Source: Bryum argenteum (Eukaryota; Streptophyta; Bryopsida; Bryales; Bryaceae). From it: 64,000 nt of DNA. The stretch is from the NCBI GenBank assembly GCA_037043015.1, contig CM073322.1:2243601-2307600 (forward strand), given 5' to 3'. The notes below the pieces were generated by a model. That model had not been told where the DNA came from and did no database searches. It saw only the letters and a list, made by a program, of their open reading frames with translations. Shown here in pieces: positions 35,452 through 48,779 of this stretch (the first letter of the stretch is position 1; every line of letters begins with the position of its first letter). A program made the translations under genes and the position numbers.

Positions 35452-35683
35452 GCACCGTCAGGGATATGATATCCCAGCAGCTCACTATTGATCCCCTGCT
35501 GCTCCATGGGCCCCATCTCAGACCCTGGGCCCGTTGGAGTGTTGTGCACGATTTTACTGTATCCAAGTCTGTCAGGTTGGCATGCCCTTATCCCAATGCT
35601 GAAAAATTATAGCATAGAATGTTTTCCACCCTTTTGGAATGACAAGTAGAGTGCAGTGACTATCAAACTGAGTCGAAATCTCG

Positions 35684-36105
35684 TAAGAGCTTCTCCAGCG
35701 AAGACTCTGGGAGGCAAGAAAACGGGAACCTGCTGTCAAACTCATAAAAATGAATCGCACCGTCAACTCTGCAACGGTAGCGTGAAACTCGGACTCGGCC
35801 AAGGAGGCCCAGGGCACGGCCAAATTTCAAGATATGCAGAGCTCTGTACGCCGCACTTGATAGCTGGTCAAAGCAAATTTTCCTCGCTTTTGCAGCTGGC
35901 AGTTGACGATGGCAGTAGCAGGGGAGCCGTTTAAGCCGCTGGAGCGTCCGATGTGAGCGATGGTGTCGGGAGGATTGTCTAATGTCTGAGCTCCGGTGGG
36001 TGTGGTGGCACTGGCCCGAAAAATATGGCCTCTGCCACTTTCCGCGAGCTCCAAGGGAGGCTCTGGCAGAGCCATTTCCCAGTGGCACCGTTGGAGATGC
36101 TCTAA
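35684..36105. mobile_element. PIF/Harbinger-like MITE, 416 bp with TAA duplication
   Basis: The left end GAGCTTCTCCAGCG (from 35687) and the right end, read on the minus strand as GAGCATCTCCAACGG (from 36102), are imperfect terminal inverted repeats. Both are flanked by TAA (35684-35686 and 36103-36105). A 3-bp TAA/TTA duplication and GAGCATCTCCA-type ends suit PIF/Harbinger non-autonomous elements. The internal open frames (up to 141 codons) show no domain. Confidence 0.7.
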
Positions 36106-37073
36106 GGCATAGGCCCCACTTGAACCTGATTCAGGAGAATTGCGCGCTCTAGATAGTCGAAGAGGGCAATCCGTTCCGCACCACCCATGTTACTCTTTTG
36201 TGCAGTAAAAACCTCTCCGTCTCTCTTACTCTACCCATTTAAGCTTGCACACATTATCAGCTTTGACATCCAGATGCTATAATTAGTATTTCAAAATTAC
36301 TGGGTACTAATGCTTGGAATCCCACATTGTAAGGAGAACAAGGAAAAGGAAGTGCCATGTTGGAGGAAGTTGTGAAAGTTATTCCCCCTCTCATGTGGTT
36401 TGGGTTTGTGCCTGAAAAAAGCAAACAAAAACCTATGTTATACATCACGGTCATAGGTTTAGTAGATGGGTAATTAAACGCTTGGATCACATTCCACAAT
36501 GTAGGATTCTTGATAGTGTAACAAAAAGAAAACAAACCTTCTTGAAATCCAAAGAGCCTCATACTGAGCAAAGGAAAATGTAAGTGTGGACACGGCAGTC
36601 GATGAGATTGGACCTTTCACAAGTTGATAGGGAATTCACTACATAGCATCCAATGAAACGGGATGAGAATGAGTCACTGGACCTTCCGCATGAGTTGCTG
36701 GGACCAGAGAGCATCCAATAAAGTTGATGGAGGCAGAAAGATGCAAAAAGCATCCGAGAAAAGAAACTGCTCAACATCATGAGGCCATGAACTCATCGCA
36801 TTGTAAGAAAAGTAAAGTATGCAACCCTGCACTCATTGTCGGTGCACAATCGTATGGATGTTATATTGATAATCTGGATTTTCACAGCAGAAAGGGTGTA
36901 AACTAGTTTCACTCAAATAATAATCTGCATAAGTACCCGCCTCAAGAATAATATGATAAAATGCTGTACAGTGTCCTATACCCTTTTTCCCGTAGATTAT
37001 GGGTACATCTCTCATAGTATCACACAACAATAATACTACTACTGAAAAATTGGGTTGATTGGATTAGATCAGA
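36106..37073. other. Intergenic, no gene
   Basis: Short open frames only. The portion next to 37073 would be the 3' untranslated region of the 20-exon minus-strand gene. Confidence 0.4.
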
Positions 37074-40000
37074 TCAATAGAAGAAGAGCGATGACGAGTC
37101 GGTGCCGTTTTGGGCATCTCGTGAGAGCATGGATCGAGCCTCTGCCACCGACCGCGGCGGCTCCAGATCTTTCTCTTGCAGCGCCCGACCCTGCAATCGT
37201 TGCATTTGAGTCGCAAACACATCATCCAAAATCTGCCAACATATCCATCCATCAGTTTGTGACTTGCAAACGTCCACAGCTGGATGATAGATCGGACCCA
37301 TAAATTGCGAACATCCACATATGGATGATAGATCAGGCCCATAACTTGCAAACCTTTACAGATAGATGAGGAATTGAGGCACTTACTCCAAGGGCGAATG
37401 ATGAGCCTTTGTACCACGACCTGTTGCCTTTCCGATTCTCCAGAAAGTGGAGCACGTCCTTCACGCCCACGCATTCAATTAGTATCAGAATGTAAGATCC
37501 AAAAAGCTTCCGTGTTGTGGAAGTATAGTGGCAAGGTAGTTGCTTATATTTGGTCAGCTTCCTAGGTAAGCAGTTCGGATTTTGTGGCCCAGAAAATAGT
37601 GACTCCTGGAATGGGTAGAAGTGATTTGTGCTCTAGACTCGATTTGCTACAGCACTGGTAAAAAATTCAATAAGCTTCTGTACCCTCAGATTAATCCCAA
37701 CAGTTACAAAGTATTGCTAGATTCGTTTCGCAACAGCGCTCTGGATTCACAAAAAGCTTCTGAATCCTCGGAGTTGAAACAGTTACATGACAAAAGTACA
37801 GAGTATTGTTGATCAGCCAGCTAGAAGCAGAAGGTTCGGGTTTATATGAGAAGTATGGAGGTTCATCAGGCAGTGAGTTGAAGTGGATTCGGGAGGGAGC
37901 GAACATACCCTGGCCATGCGGTCCCAGAAGCCACGACAAACGGCAACAAAGACGCGCGTGGTGAAGACATCATGAAGATGAGAGATCGTGTCCACAAGTT
38001 GCGTGTTGAGCGGCTGCATCCGCTCACGAATGTCCGATTCACCCCCAGCCTCTCTCGTATCCTGAAGAATTCTCTTCAGTTTCGTTGTCCGGTTCAACCG
38101 TGCCTGTCAAATGCGCGAAAACCAACTCAGTCACAGCTCTTCAAACCAAACAACATGTAAGCATGTACGCAAGGACTCGATGCTTACATTGTCGGCAAGT
38201 TTCTCCACGATGGATTGAAGGTAGCTTTTGTACTTGGCTCGAAGCTCAATGGTGACCTCGTTGAGACGCTCGCCAAACACCGCACGGTCAGGTCCACCAC
38301 CTTGCTCAGGAAAACAAGCCACCCATGTCTTCATCTGGGACTCGATCCGGGGCCGTAACGTGTCCAGCAACCGCTTCAGGCTGTTGAGCATCACGCCCAG
38401 TTGGCTAGGCACGCTGTAGATCGTCAGCTTCTGCCGACGAGTGAGCTTTTGCATGTACTGTAGACTGAACTTCTTCGGGATCATCACGTCTTTCAGTGGG
38501 AGCAGTACTTCGGCGTATTGCTTCTCGAGCGCTCCTATCACTGCCCTCTCTACGTCCGCTACCGCCTGCCCACAAACACATCGTCAATCCCTCGGTCCCG
38601 CAGCCAAATCACAACAAAATAAGTAAAAGGCTTACACTTTCAAGAAAATCACCGTCACAACAAAATGAGCCGAAGCGCTTACACTTTCGAGGGCGACGGT
38701 GTACTCAGGCCACCGACTGATAATCACTTCATACTCATTCAGAGTCTCCTTGATGCGGTCGTAGACTTCTTCTACGGACGGCGACGTGGAGTGCTGCGTC
38801 GTCACCCATGTGCATCGTTCCTGCATTGATTCAAACCATGTCAACTCCGGACACTCATAAAACGAATGTACGAGCTTTCAATGGGAGTAGTGCAGTACCT
38901 TCTCAAACTTGCAAAGATCCAACAGATGCAGCCGCTTGTCTTGAATCCACAAAACAATATACAAGTGGAAAAGCTCCTTGGCATTCACTCCTTTTTGTGT
39001 CCTGGAAACCACCACCACAATGATAAGATCTCTTTCTTAGTGCAGTCGATCGACCATAATAAACGAGAAACACTCACCTGATTCGCCATGAGACTAAGTC
39101 CTGCTGGAAGTCGGCAGTCGACAGCATGAGGTCGGCGACGGGTGGCGACGGTGCAGGTGGAGGACACGCCACGAGAAACGCTCGTAGGCGATTTGCGAGC
39201 TCCACGTCGTAGATGCAGGCTGCAATGTTCGGCAAATCGATGGAGCTCGGCAACACATGCTTGTTGTGTATTTCAATATCAGCACGCACTTCACTTCGAA
39301 CATTGAGACACAAAGTGCGCATCTTCTGATACGCGCTCGACATGCTCAGTGGGTCCATCAAAAAGCCTTCACTGTTGCTCGACACAAACTCATCGGTTTC
39401 CATCATCAGCCGCTTGCATCGTTTCATGGCTGCGGTCTGTCACAGCCCACAACTGTTAAACTCCCAATGCAAAATGGCCGACACCAAACCACTCAAGAAA
39501 GTTCGAACCCAAACAGATACGGTTAGACTTTTATAACAGGGTGGTACCTTAAAGTGGTTTCGAAGAGTGTTCTGCGACTCAACCGAGAGTATGTCGTGTA
39601 ACAGAGTGTAAATTTGCACTGCGGGGATCAAAGCGGGTGCCACGGAGCCACGAGTTGGTACAGAAACGTCTGCAAGGCCAGAGACCGCATCTTCATCTAG
39701 CGATTTATAATTCTCGAAGACAACTGCAAGCAATTGCTCCACTTGCTCTTGTACATCCACAAGAAGTCGTTTCTGCAGTCACAAACACCAACCCTTGTCA
39801 GCAATACTAAACTAAATCCATGAGTATTGCGCATTCATTGCAACATCATAAACTAAATCATGAGTTTAGTGGATGTGCTCCATTACCTCCTGTCGATTCA
39901 AAGAGTTTTCGTCACGTGCTTTGATGATCGGACACAAAAGATCGTGGATGAGAACCAGGCAGTCTGCAGTGGGGGTAGCCACCTCCATAATACACACGAG

Positions 40001-43000
40001 GTACCTGCAAACAAGAGCTCCCGGGTTCAGTACTCGAATATTGAATGAAATTACAGCATGACTCGAACAGCCACTTCGATTACCTCAGTTTTGTATAGGA
40101 GACTGACACTCCATAGCAGGAAGCGAACTCAGACATAAGCCATAGCCAATTGCCTTCCAATCGCAATTTGCGACGCTGAAATTGTTGCGCTCTCATGGCA
40201 ACTTCCAAAACAATGTCATATGCTTTCGTCTCCCCCACAGGACCCCACTGCATCCAAGAAAACCACCCGATTAGTTAAAAGGGAACGGATATCCTCTTGA
40301 ATAGAACAACAGAGTGAAGACGATTCTCACCTTGGCAGAGTCAACTTCTCCGGACGTTACAGTGTAGCTCAGAAATAGCTGCACTTTGCCCACACATTCA
40401 TGTTCTGGTTCACTGTAAATGTTATACCAACGCACTCGATCACTCTGCACATCATCGTAAGAATCCGACATTTAGAATGTAGCAATGACCAAGCTGTTGT
40501 ATCCCCACGGCCACATTGGTTGACAAAAACTCTGAAAGGTGTAAAATTGGATACAAAAGCTTGAAGTGCTTACAGGATCATCGCTGATAGAAGCAACGTG
40601 AACGGTCATGCGACCCTGCAGATTCCCCTTCATGTCGTGTAAATCCAACAATAGATCGTCCCCTGGATTCTCAGGCAAACTACACAAAGACACCCTCAGC
40701 TAGAGTACTACGAACCTCAATACATCAAAACAGCAATATTTCGCAAAAATGGGGTAAAATTCAGTAAGATAAGACGGTGATATTACAAGGATAGTGATTT
40801 TCCAGAGAAGCAATGGGTGCTCTGGGGTGCCATTTGGGAAGCATAACCAAATATGACACCAAAATGGCCATTTCAGCGGAATAGCCCATATGGTCGAACA
40901 CTAATACATGGCGATCAAGTTAAAGAATGAGAAGAACGTGTTGTTGCTTACAGAATCGAAGTCTCTCCAGAGCCTGGCTGCAACCTTAGAGCCTCTTGCT
41001 CTGGTGTGCTCTTCAGTCGTACCAGACACGTGAAATTATCTGAAAATAACGTAGTGAAAGGTAAGAGACACAAATTCTTAACCCCAATCACTCATTTACA
41101 CTGAGAGCGCGTGACTAATCATGTATTCCCAGTGAATTAGTACTAATCGTCAGATTCTTCTTAAGAACATCGCATGGAAGTGCCTTTGATAGAAGTGAAG
41201 GAGCGAGGGGTGCACCTTGTGGGACTTCAGAAAGTGTGCTAGTTCGCAGGCTATTCACTTTATCCTTAAGCATGCCGGACACCTGACGCACGTACTGCGC
41301 ACCGGCATTGACATAAGCCATACTACGCTGAGACGAATGAAGCTGCGAGGAACTACCGTTCTGGTTACTGCCACTCCGAACACTCCCACCTTGTTGTTTC
41401 GGCGCCAATCGCAATTTTCTCACAGCAGACCATCCCGAGGATAGTAAAGATCGTTTGTGATGTGTTCGTGATGATCCTTCGAAATCTGCCGCTACTGTGT
41501 TCGTGTCCACCGCCGACAAACTACTGCTCCGAAACGACTGCTGCGGCGGCTTAGCCATAATCTTCAGCTTCCTCACTGTACCATGCTCAAATCAGTATGG
41601 CCCATTGGGTACATTTCATGAGGAGAGCCCATATGGTTCATTCCATGAGGAGAATGTGAATGTAGGGAGAGATGTGTACCTTGGATTTTGACCCTCCCAA
41701 CTGATCGTTTGGGAGCTGCAACTGAGTCTGCAAGCTCCTCACTCACGCCTTTGCGGTTGCCCTCTTCGTGTGGTTGGAGAAGAAGTTGTTGTAATCCAAA
41801 GCAGTTGCGGAGGAGCGAGCATTCGTCGAGGAGAAACTCGGGTGCTTCCATACATCCTCGTGACCATGCTCGGAGACACAGGCGGACACATGCGTCGTAA
41901 GCTACTAGCGCCTGCCATGCCGCTTGTCCACTGCCAAGCAAAACCATGTCAAGCCGTGCACAGAGCCGAATAAGGAAGCGTGATGAGAAGAGGTGAAAAA
42001 GATTACCTATGATAAACAGGAAAAGGAGGTGGAGGGGCTGGAGGAGCTGGCGCATTTCGAGCAGGAGTTGCGGCAGCTCGAGCAGGAGTTGAGGCTTGTC
42101 GAGGAGGAGTTGTGGCCTGTCGAGTGGGTGCTGTGGCTGGTCGAGTAGGAGTTGGGGCAGCTCGAGCAGGGGGAGCGACGGAGCCTCTGTACTGCGATGT
42201 GATACCAGGCTCCTCTGCGGTTGACACAGACCTACAAACACGCAGGTTGCAAACCTGTGAGCGCAAATATCCTCCCATTTTCGAGAAGATTCATGATGTT
42301 TATTTCATGCCATCCCAAGAGAAATAAGTTCTCATCTTCGCAAGAAAAAGTGTCAGTGGTTTGGGTCGTATACAAGCTTCTCATCATCCAAGTCGGAAAA
42401 TAAGAAGCATGCAAGTCAAAACCACAAAGGATGTGAGGATTTGTAAAAACTTGTCATCAAGCAAGGAAATGAAATTTACCGAACACTCGGTTCGCAAGGC
42501 AGGGGTGAAGTGCTGCGCTGCTCGTAACTCGTCACGTAACTTCCACCAATACTGGAATTACCGCCACAAAGAACAGCGGCCTCCGGTGCACCCGGAACAT
42601 CCGAGAACGGTGGCGCACTTGGTGGTCCCGCAGTAGTGTTGATCGGAGCTGGCTCATTCACTCTGTCGCTCTGCATCCATGAAGCACGAGACCACTTCAG
42701 CAAGTGCCTACAATCCTGTGCTTGTCTACAAATGCCCTGATCTTGAAAAGAATCATAAGTAGTCCTATCATTGCAAAGTACAGTCCCGTGCCCGTGGTAG
42801 AGTTTGCACCTGCATCGACATGGCAGTTGTTGCAGGCCGTCGCAGGGCGACGGAAGGTTGATTCTCAACTTCTTTCGGGGCAGGACGGTACTCCTTCTTC
42901 TACATGCCACCATCCAACTCGCGACATCAATACAAAGTTACATATGGAACCTACTCTGAAATGACATTGTAGGGTGGTGGAGCTACTTACAACGGGTTCG

Positions 43001-44047
43001 TAAAGTTCGATTTTGGGGTAACCAGCGCCAGCGTGATGCAGTTTGGTAACCAAAGGGATTCGTCGCTGGGGCAGTTGGCGATCCTCCTCGGATTCTTCAT
43101 CAGTGTCCACAGTATCGTCCGAGAGCTCGGTTGCAGAGGACAGATGTTGATCTTCGGAATTCACATCCTTGCCGTGAGCAGCGCGTCCGTAATCAGGATC
43201 GAACCTTCCACTTCCTGTGTACGCGCCATGGCGCTCCACGGGGGCCTCATCACGGCGCCCGTAGTAGGGGATATCGAATCTGCATAGCTCATATGACATT
43301 GCTCAATTCACCTCGGTCCAGCCATTGCAATTCTAGGGATCGGGGAAAGGTGGTGAGAAGGGTCATTGTACCTGTCAGTGCCACGCAGGTCGAAGCTGTT
43401 CTTGCGGCTGAGGCTGCCATCTTTACGACCCGAGCTGTCGCGGCGCCCAGAGTGGTCTCGCCGCAAGAGGCTGGATTCTTTATAGCTGTTCTTGCGCGAC
43501 AGGGGACCGTCGTAGTAGTCTGCCACTTCCGCATGGTCGGGGAGACGCGGGGCGGCGGCACCGGTCGACGGCGAAGTGTCGTCGGAGGGGGAATAGCGTG
43601 TCGACTCGTGCTCGTCGCCGGAGTCGTAGTAGTCGTCGTAGCCATTACTCCGGCGCGGGTGGTGGTGGTGGCCGCTGATCGAGCCCACGCTTTCTTGCGG
43701 CGACGAAGGACGGAGCGGAACACCGTGCGAGTGTAAGTGCACATTACTCAGCTGCGGTGGAGGTAAGCTTCCTCTTCGCGGCGTGTACCGGGTAATGTCT
43801 GGACTGCCTTTCCCTGACGCCGGCGTGCTGCACGTCCTCGGTGCCTGCTCCTGCAACACAAACACACACCCCCCACATTCGTCATTGCCACCTCTAAAAC
43901 CCCCAAAACCCAAACTCCTCCGCCAAAACGCAATTAGCGTACTACTCAGAACTCAACGCTGCATTGCCCACCGATAAGCGAACAAATTAAGAGAGTTACC
44001 TTGCGGACCCACTGCAAGGCAGACGTATCAAGCCCGTCGGTAAACAT
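37074..44047 (-). CDS. Plant-conserved 1353-aa protein of unknown function, 20 exons
   Basis: Exons: 44047-44000, 43850-43372, 43279-42991, 42670-42480, 42231-42007, 41930-41680, 41575-41216, 41039-40952, 40679-40574, 40444-40331, 40247-40084, 40004-39887, 39772-39548, 39436-39078, 39001-38899, 38820-38683, 38565-38188, 38103-37909, 37458-37387, 37232-37074. All phases agree and give 4062 nt. It begins MFTDGLDTSALQWVRK, the start of a plant-wide family I remember as uncharacterised large proteins of the Arabidopsis At4g24610/At5g65440 type (locus names from memory, unverified). Landmarks: WQALVAYDACVRLCLRAW (exon 6), VNAGAQYVRQVS (7), a C2-like stretch over exons 8-10 (CLVRLKS, DDLLLDLHD, RVRWYNIY), EFVSSNSEGFLMD (14), VEKLADN (17), FVAVCRGFWDRM (18), ALQEKDLEPPRS (20). 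The N-terminal about 430 residues are Ser/Pro/Arg-rich and probably disordered. The acceptor of exon 19 (GTGAAG) is weak. Confidence 0.93.
42057..42181 (-). repeat. In-frame 21-bp minisatellite in exon 5 of the 20-exon gene
   Basis: Five full units plus a partial unit of a 21-nt repeat (plus-strand core TCGAGCAGGAGTTG) encode a Pro/Thr/Ala/Arg heptad such as TPPRQAS and TPARAAA. The 21-nt period keeps the frame, so copy number could vary without breaking the gene. It sits between the variable N-terminus and the conserved WQALVAYDACVRLC block. Confidence 0.85.
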
Positions 44048-46227
44048 ATTGCGCTCCTGCGCGCGCGCGATCACCGAATCATCTATCAAACTAGAGACCC
44101 ACCTGCAAATGCGGCACTTTTGCCTACCCTACAAACTAACAAACCGATTTCCTCGCCAATGCAGCACCTCTCACAACGATCAGAACCAGCTTCGTCGCCA
44201 ATGTAGCAGTTTTGCCTACCCTACGAAGCACCGGAACAATTTTGAAAGGGGAAAAAAGCGGAAAGAGGAATTGCATGGGCTCCCTCCTCACTCACACAGA
44301 GTACACTCCTGAGCTTGCTTTTGTTCCAGGCGGCTGGCTGGCTGCGAGAACTGTCTTACAGTCACAGGAGTCTGACAATGCGACTGACCACCTGACTGAC
44401 CGTTTGGAAGAAGGGTATTGTATCTCTCCGTCTCTCTCCTTGAGCTTCCGTCAGTTACGAAACCTTGATTAGTGGGGGTGATCAAGCTTAGTGATGATGG
44501 AGTTCGCACACTCGATCGCTTTTAGCCATGGAGTGTGCCTGATAAATTGCGCGGCAGTTTCGTTTGCATATTGTGATATGCTATGAATAGAATGGCAACG
44601 GCAACGAGGACCACCACGTTGGCAGTTGAATGGAATCCGAGGAAGCGAGTGAGCAGTGGATGGTCGGTACGCCGCTCATCGATCGGGTGGCGATGAAAGT
44701 CTCCGGCTCGGCCGAGTTCTGCTCTTGCTACATGACAAGGTTTCCCGGTTGTCAATAATGAACAGGCTTGGATGTACGCCAGGTGTACATCTGGGTAGTG
44801 GGTACTTGTTCAATAATATTAAACCTTATTAGAAAAATCAAAGAAAATGATTAAGTAAAAATTGATGTAGGAACAAAAATGGGTACTGAATTTCCAATCA
44901 CATTATTTTGCAAGATCAGGTCTACCTTGATATTATAAGTATAATGAATTAGCTTTGAACCGAAATACTTTCTAAGTATTGAAGTTTTACTATAAAAAGT
45001 GTAGCATTAGATTTGGAACCCTAAGCCGTGATCTTGGTTACTTTGTAAAACATTTGAGATTTGAAGTACGGAAGGTTTAGTTCCAATGCAATGTTTTGCA
45101 TTATGTAGGACACTTGACATACTTTCAACTTGCAACTTCACACAAAAAATATAATAAATTGAAAAAAAAAAAAAAAAAAAATGAGACATGAATAAAAAGG
45201 AGTAAATACAATTTGCAATAGGATAGCGAGCAAGGACACCTTCCAAAGATTTGGTAAATAAGACTACAATATTTACACCTGTTTCAATATTTTACTTATG
45301 GAAGGAAAGTCAAATTGTTTCAATGTAATTATATTTGATAGTTAAGGGTGCTTGCTCAATAATGTATATACAGAAATTCCCTCGTGAGGGTGAAGATAGA
45401 TATAAACTTTTGTCTCTTTCTAAGGGGCCAGCGTGAATAAAGTGTCCGTTCGTAATGCCAATAATTCGATGCCCACTGGACAAGAGGAAATTGGAACAAT
45501 ACTACTTCCCACTTTCAAGGGTGGACAATATAACTACCTAAGATTCTAGCTAGTTACTAGTCCCTTGAAGATACTTGACATAGTATCCCACAAAGGGCTT
45601 TGGGGTACCCAGACAACAAGGTCCAAGGACCTCACCGTAGTTGGGTCGTGAGAGTGAACTTTAGAGCGATGTAGGTTGGTATTTTATGTATATTGTACTA
45701 ACATTGAACATTCTTGACTGTGTCATTTTATATACACTTGCAAGTTAGACTTCCAAAATCATAAAAAAAAATTAAAGTGCCAAAAAGTGACAATTCCTAC
45801 TAAAACCAAACTACGACTTACTTTGCCCATGCACACAAAAATTGCTTGTAGAACTAAACTTCTTACATGTTGAATCTATCATGTTGAAACATGCACCATC
45901 GTAGAGTGGGTTAGCTCAAGATAGAGAATATTAAAATGAATCAAGTCCCATAATGAAGCTCTAAGGATTCTTTACTTTAGGTACATAATAGCTTCCCCAC
46001 GCAATAATACTCACTGCAAACATTATAGGGTGTCACTTTACAAACACATATATTTTCAACTTCAAAAATTCATACCTCATTGTCGAAGAGTTCAAATATG
46101 ATAATTCCACTTGCTCTAGATTTCTACTAACTTTCCCCATGTATGAAAATTGCTTGCACTCGTACCATCTCTATAGATTTCCCGTACTGAAAATTAGTTG
46201 AGCCATTATTGAGCACCTCACTATACC
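44048..46227. other. Promoter side of the 20-exon gene and intergenic DNA
   Basis: The first about 500 nt are GC-richer and should contain the leader and promoter of the minus-strand gene, but no clear TATA box. Beyond 44.75 kb the sequence is AT-rich with a run of 21 A at about 45161 and no recognised gene. A CCCTCGTGAGGG palindrome lies at about 45379. Confidence 0.4.
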
Positions 46228-46590
46228 TTAACTCTTAAAGGTCCTTGGGGTCTTAAACGGGCAGTCTAAAATTGAATCACAACATCTTCTGGACTTAGGC
46301 ATCATGAATAGTGCTATTTTAAAACTTGGGCATTATGAATGGACCAATCAATGATGAGCTTGGAACCTTCTACAAGTTTATGTACAACCCAACCTACCTA
46401 CCACAATCCTTTCAAAGCATAAAATCACTCATACATATTGTGATTTGAATTGTAAAAATCTACTTCTTGAATGAATGAGAAGAAGGTGACCAGTTTCACA
46501 TCAAAATATAAATAAAAAAGTTGAGTACAATGAGAGCTACAAGGCATATTCTGTTGGAAAAAAGCCCCTGGGGCTTACAAGGACCTTTAA
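46228..46590 (-). mobile_element. TTAA-S element copy, abutting a TTAA-L copy
   Basis: Bounded by TTAA at 46228-46231 and 46587-46590. On the minus strand it follows the TTAA-S body, with the palindrome AAGCCCCAGGGGCTT at the left-type end. The right TTAA (46587-46590) is also the first TTAA of the adjacent 1-kb element. One diverged end (AAGGTCC instead of AAACGCC) shows this is an old copy. Confidence 0.85.
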
Positions 46591-47605
46591 CCCCTAAACG
46601 TCCTTGGGGTATTTTTAGCCAAAAACTCATTTTCAAAAAAAATGATATAGATGAAAAGAAAGATAAGCTATTCAGATCTCAACCGTACAAACTTGTAATA
46701 GACTTGTAGTAGATCATGTGGAACAAAACTTGACTTATGGGACCCCATAGATTGCGAGATCATAACATATTAGTGCGCAAAACAAGCTACAAAATACCAT
46801 CATTTCCACTTTGAAGTGAAAATACTACCAACATGAAATTTGCAATCGAAAAATCAGCAACTAGAAAGTTGTTCATCTTCATCTCAAAGACACTCTTGTA
46901 CCAAAAGAATTCATCAAAAAAAATCTTGGCTCGAATAGTCCAAAAATTTTACAAAGGAAAAATAGTCCAAAACTAAACCCGTAGTTGAGCCAAGATTTTT
47001 TTTTAATGAATTTTTACAAAGAAAAAATAGTCCAAAACTAGACCCCTCGCACTCAAATTCATGCCTTTTCTTCAATATATCCTCAATCGGGTCAAGGTTT
47101 CTAGCACTAAAAATAGACTATAATTGGAATCCATCCCAAAAAATAAAGTCAAAATCTAACGGTGGATGAAGGAGATCTAGCTCTTCAAAAATCATCCATT
47201 TTTTCACTTTTTTCATCGTAGAAACATCATTGCAAAGCCCATACCAAATTTATCTAGATCAAAAAACTTCCAACTACAAAGTTGTTGGGATGCATCTAAA
47301 TATCAAACCTATGAAAAAAAATTCATGAAAAAAAAATTTAGATTTCACATAATTGGCTTGCAATGGTAAAACATTCCAAATGTTTGAAAACCCAACAAAA
47401 GCTGCCTTCACTAAAATCCATGCCATTTATTCATACTTTATTTTATAAGTCTGCAATTTTAACCACATAAACTAGACTTGATTTGTGACCTAACCCAAGT
47501 GATTTCGTCAAAAACGGAGTTTGGATGAAGAAGTTATGGCTCTTCAAAGTTTCTGCCCTTCATCCAAAATGTCGTTTTTCGACACTATGGACGTTTAGGG
47601 ATTAA
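46587..47605 (-). mobile_element. TTAA-L element copy 2 (inverted)
   Basis: Starts TTAACCCCTAAACGTCC and ends GGACGTTTAGGGATTAA, 1019 bp. It is the reverse complement of the elements at 25041 and 56025 along its whole length, with the palindrome TGTCGAAAAACGACA at its right side (about 47571-47585). A local duplication of AAGATTTTTT-AATGAATTTTTACAAAG near 46990 explains its extra length. Confidence 0.88.
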
Positions 47606-47649
47606 GGGTTAAATTGAAACTCCCTTCATTTTCAAGTTCAAGTGAGTAC

Positions 47650-48650
47650 AATGATCGAAAACCGACAGCTAGTTCATTATCAACCGATATAAATAACTCA
47701 TTAGCCGGATGATTCTTGAAAACACCAGCTAAAAACCAATGAAGATTACAAGAAATTTTCTATTCTCTACAATTGCCGGAATAGTTCCACCAGAAACCGG
47801 TTGGACAAGAGACCTATATTATCAAGGATGAAATTATTTCCCGAACTCTGGGTAAGTGAGTAACGTACCTTAGGCCGAGCTGGCGTTGTAGATGCCAGAT
47901 GGCGGCCACTGTAGCGGTACAAGTAAGCGGTGCATTGGATACCCTCAACGGTATACAGCTACTCACACACTGTATCCTGCCGGGCAATGGGTGGGTGCAG
48001 ACAAAAAGCTCGGCTCCCTGCAACCATGCACTGGAGGAGAAGGAGGGCGCTTCCATGTAAGCCTTTTCTTTTGCATTTACTGAGAAAAGCGCCTACAATT
48101 GCCTCGGATGCTACTTAATGAAACTCTTACCCTTCCTAGTTTGCCCTCCTACTAGAATTTGTTTACTTGAATGTTGTTAGGCTTTATTAAATGCCTGCAC
48201 TGTTGCGCACTCCACCGCCCATTCTGTTCCTCTCACCGGCCACCTTCTGCTGCTGCTGCTGCTCCTCCCCTGTCTGTCTGTCTGTCATGGCGCTCGCTTA
48301 CATGTCATCCAGCAACGAAAGGTAAGCTCGTCAATGTTATGGTAAATAGTGTAGTTTGACTTGTGTGACAACTACAATTGCAAGCTAAACATGCCACTTT
48401 TAGTAGGCCTGTCATGGTAGCTCTAGGGTTCGGGAAATATTTTCATCCTTAAGGGCTAAAATCTCATAGTTCCTTTGTCCAACCGGATTTAGGTGAAACT
48501 ATCATGGCAATTGCCTCCTTTTGAACTCAGAATAGAAAAATTTCTTGTAATTTTCATAGGTTTTTAGTTGGTGTTTTCAAGAATCAAACGGCTAATGGGT
48601 TATTTCCATGGGCTGATAACAAACGAGCTGCCGGTTTTTCCAGATCATTA
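47650..48650. mobile_element. Foldback element with ~200-nt inverted arms
   Basis: Arms at about 47650-47850 and 48424-48650 are inverted imperfect copies. Shared blocks include TTCTTGAAAACACCA, ATTACAAGAAATTTT, CCGGTTGGACAA and AAGGATGAAA-ATTTCCCGAA. The loop (about 570 nt) is GC-richer, with CTG and CTGT microsatellites near 48250 and 48280. No transposase is encoded. Ends and target duplication are not resolved. Confidence 0.7.
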
Positions 48651-48779
48651 GGTAGCTCATGGGGTAGTAGAAAATTAAGACTTTCGCCTTGAAATTTTAG
48701 CAACTAATTTGAGGCAAATGTGGACTTTCTTTAGACTCCCTTATTTTAGATTGTTGTCGAGTCGACGATAACGTTCCCA

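Noticed and set aside
35663-36088. 141-codon minus-strand frame
   Set aside because: Falls within the Harbinger-like MITE and has no recognisable domain.
41573-42241. 222-codon minus-strand frame read as a single protein
   Set aside because: It reads exon 5 in the wrong frame and continues through an intron into exon 6. The Leu/Pro-rich first half is an out-of-frame reading of the 21-bp repeat.
44522-44755. 77-codon minus-strand frame with a hydrophobic segment
   Set aside because: Could suggest a small membrane protein, but it lies in the promoter region of the 20-exon gene, has no homology I know and no supporting signals.
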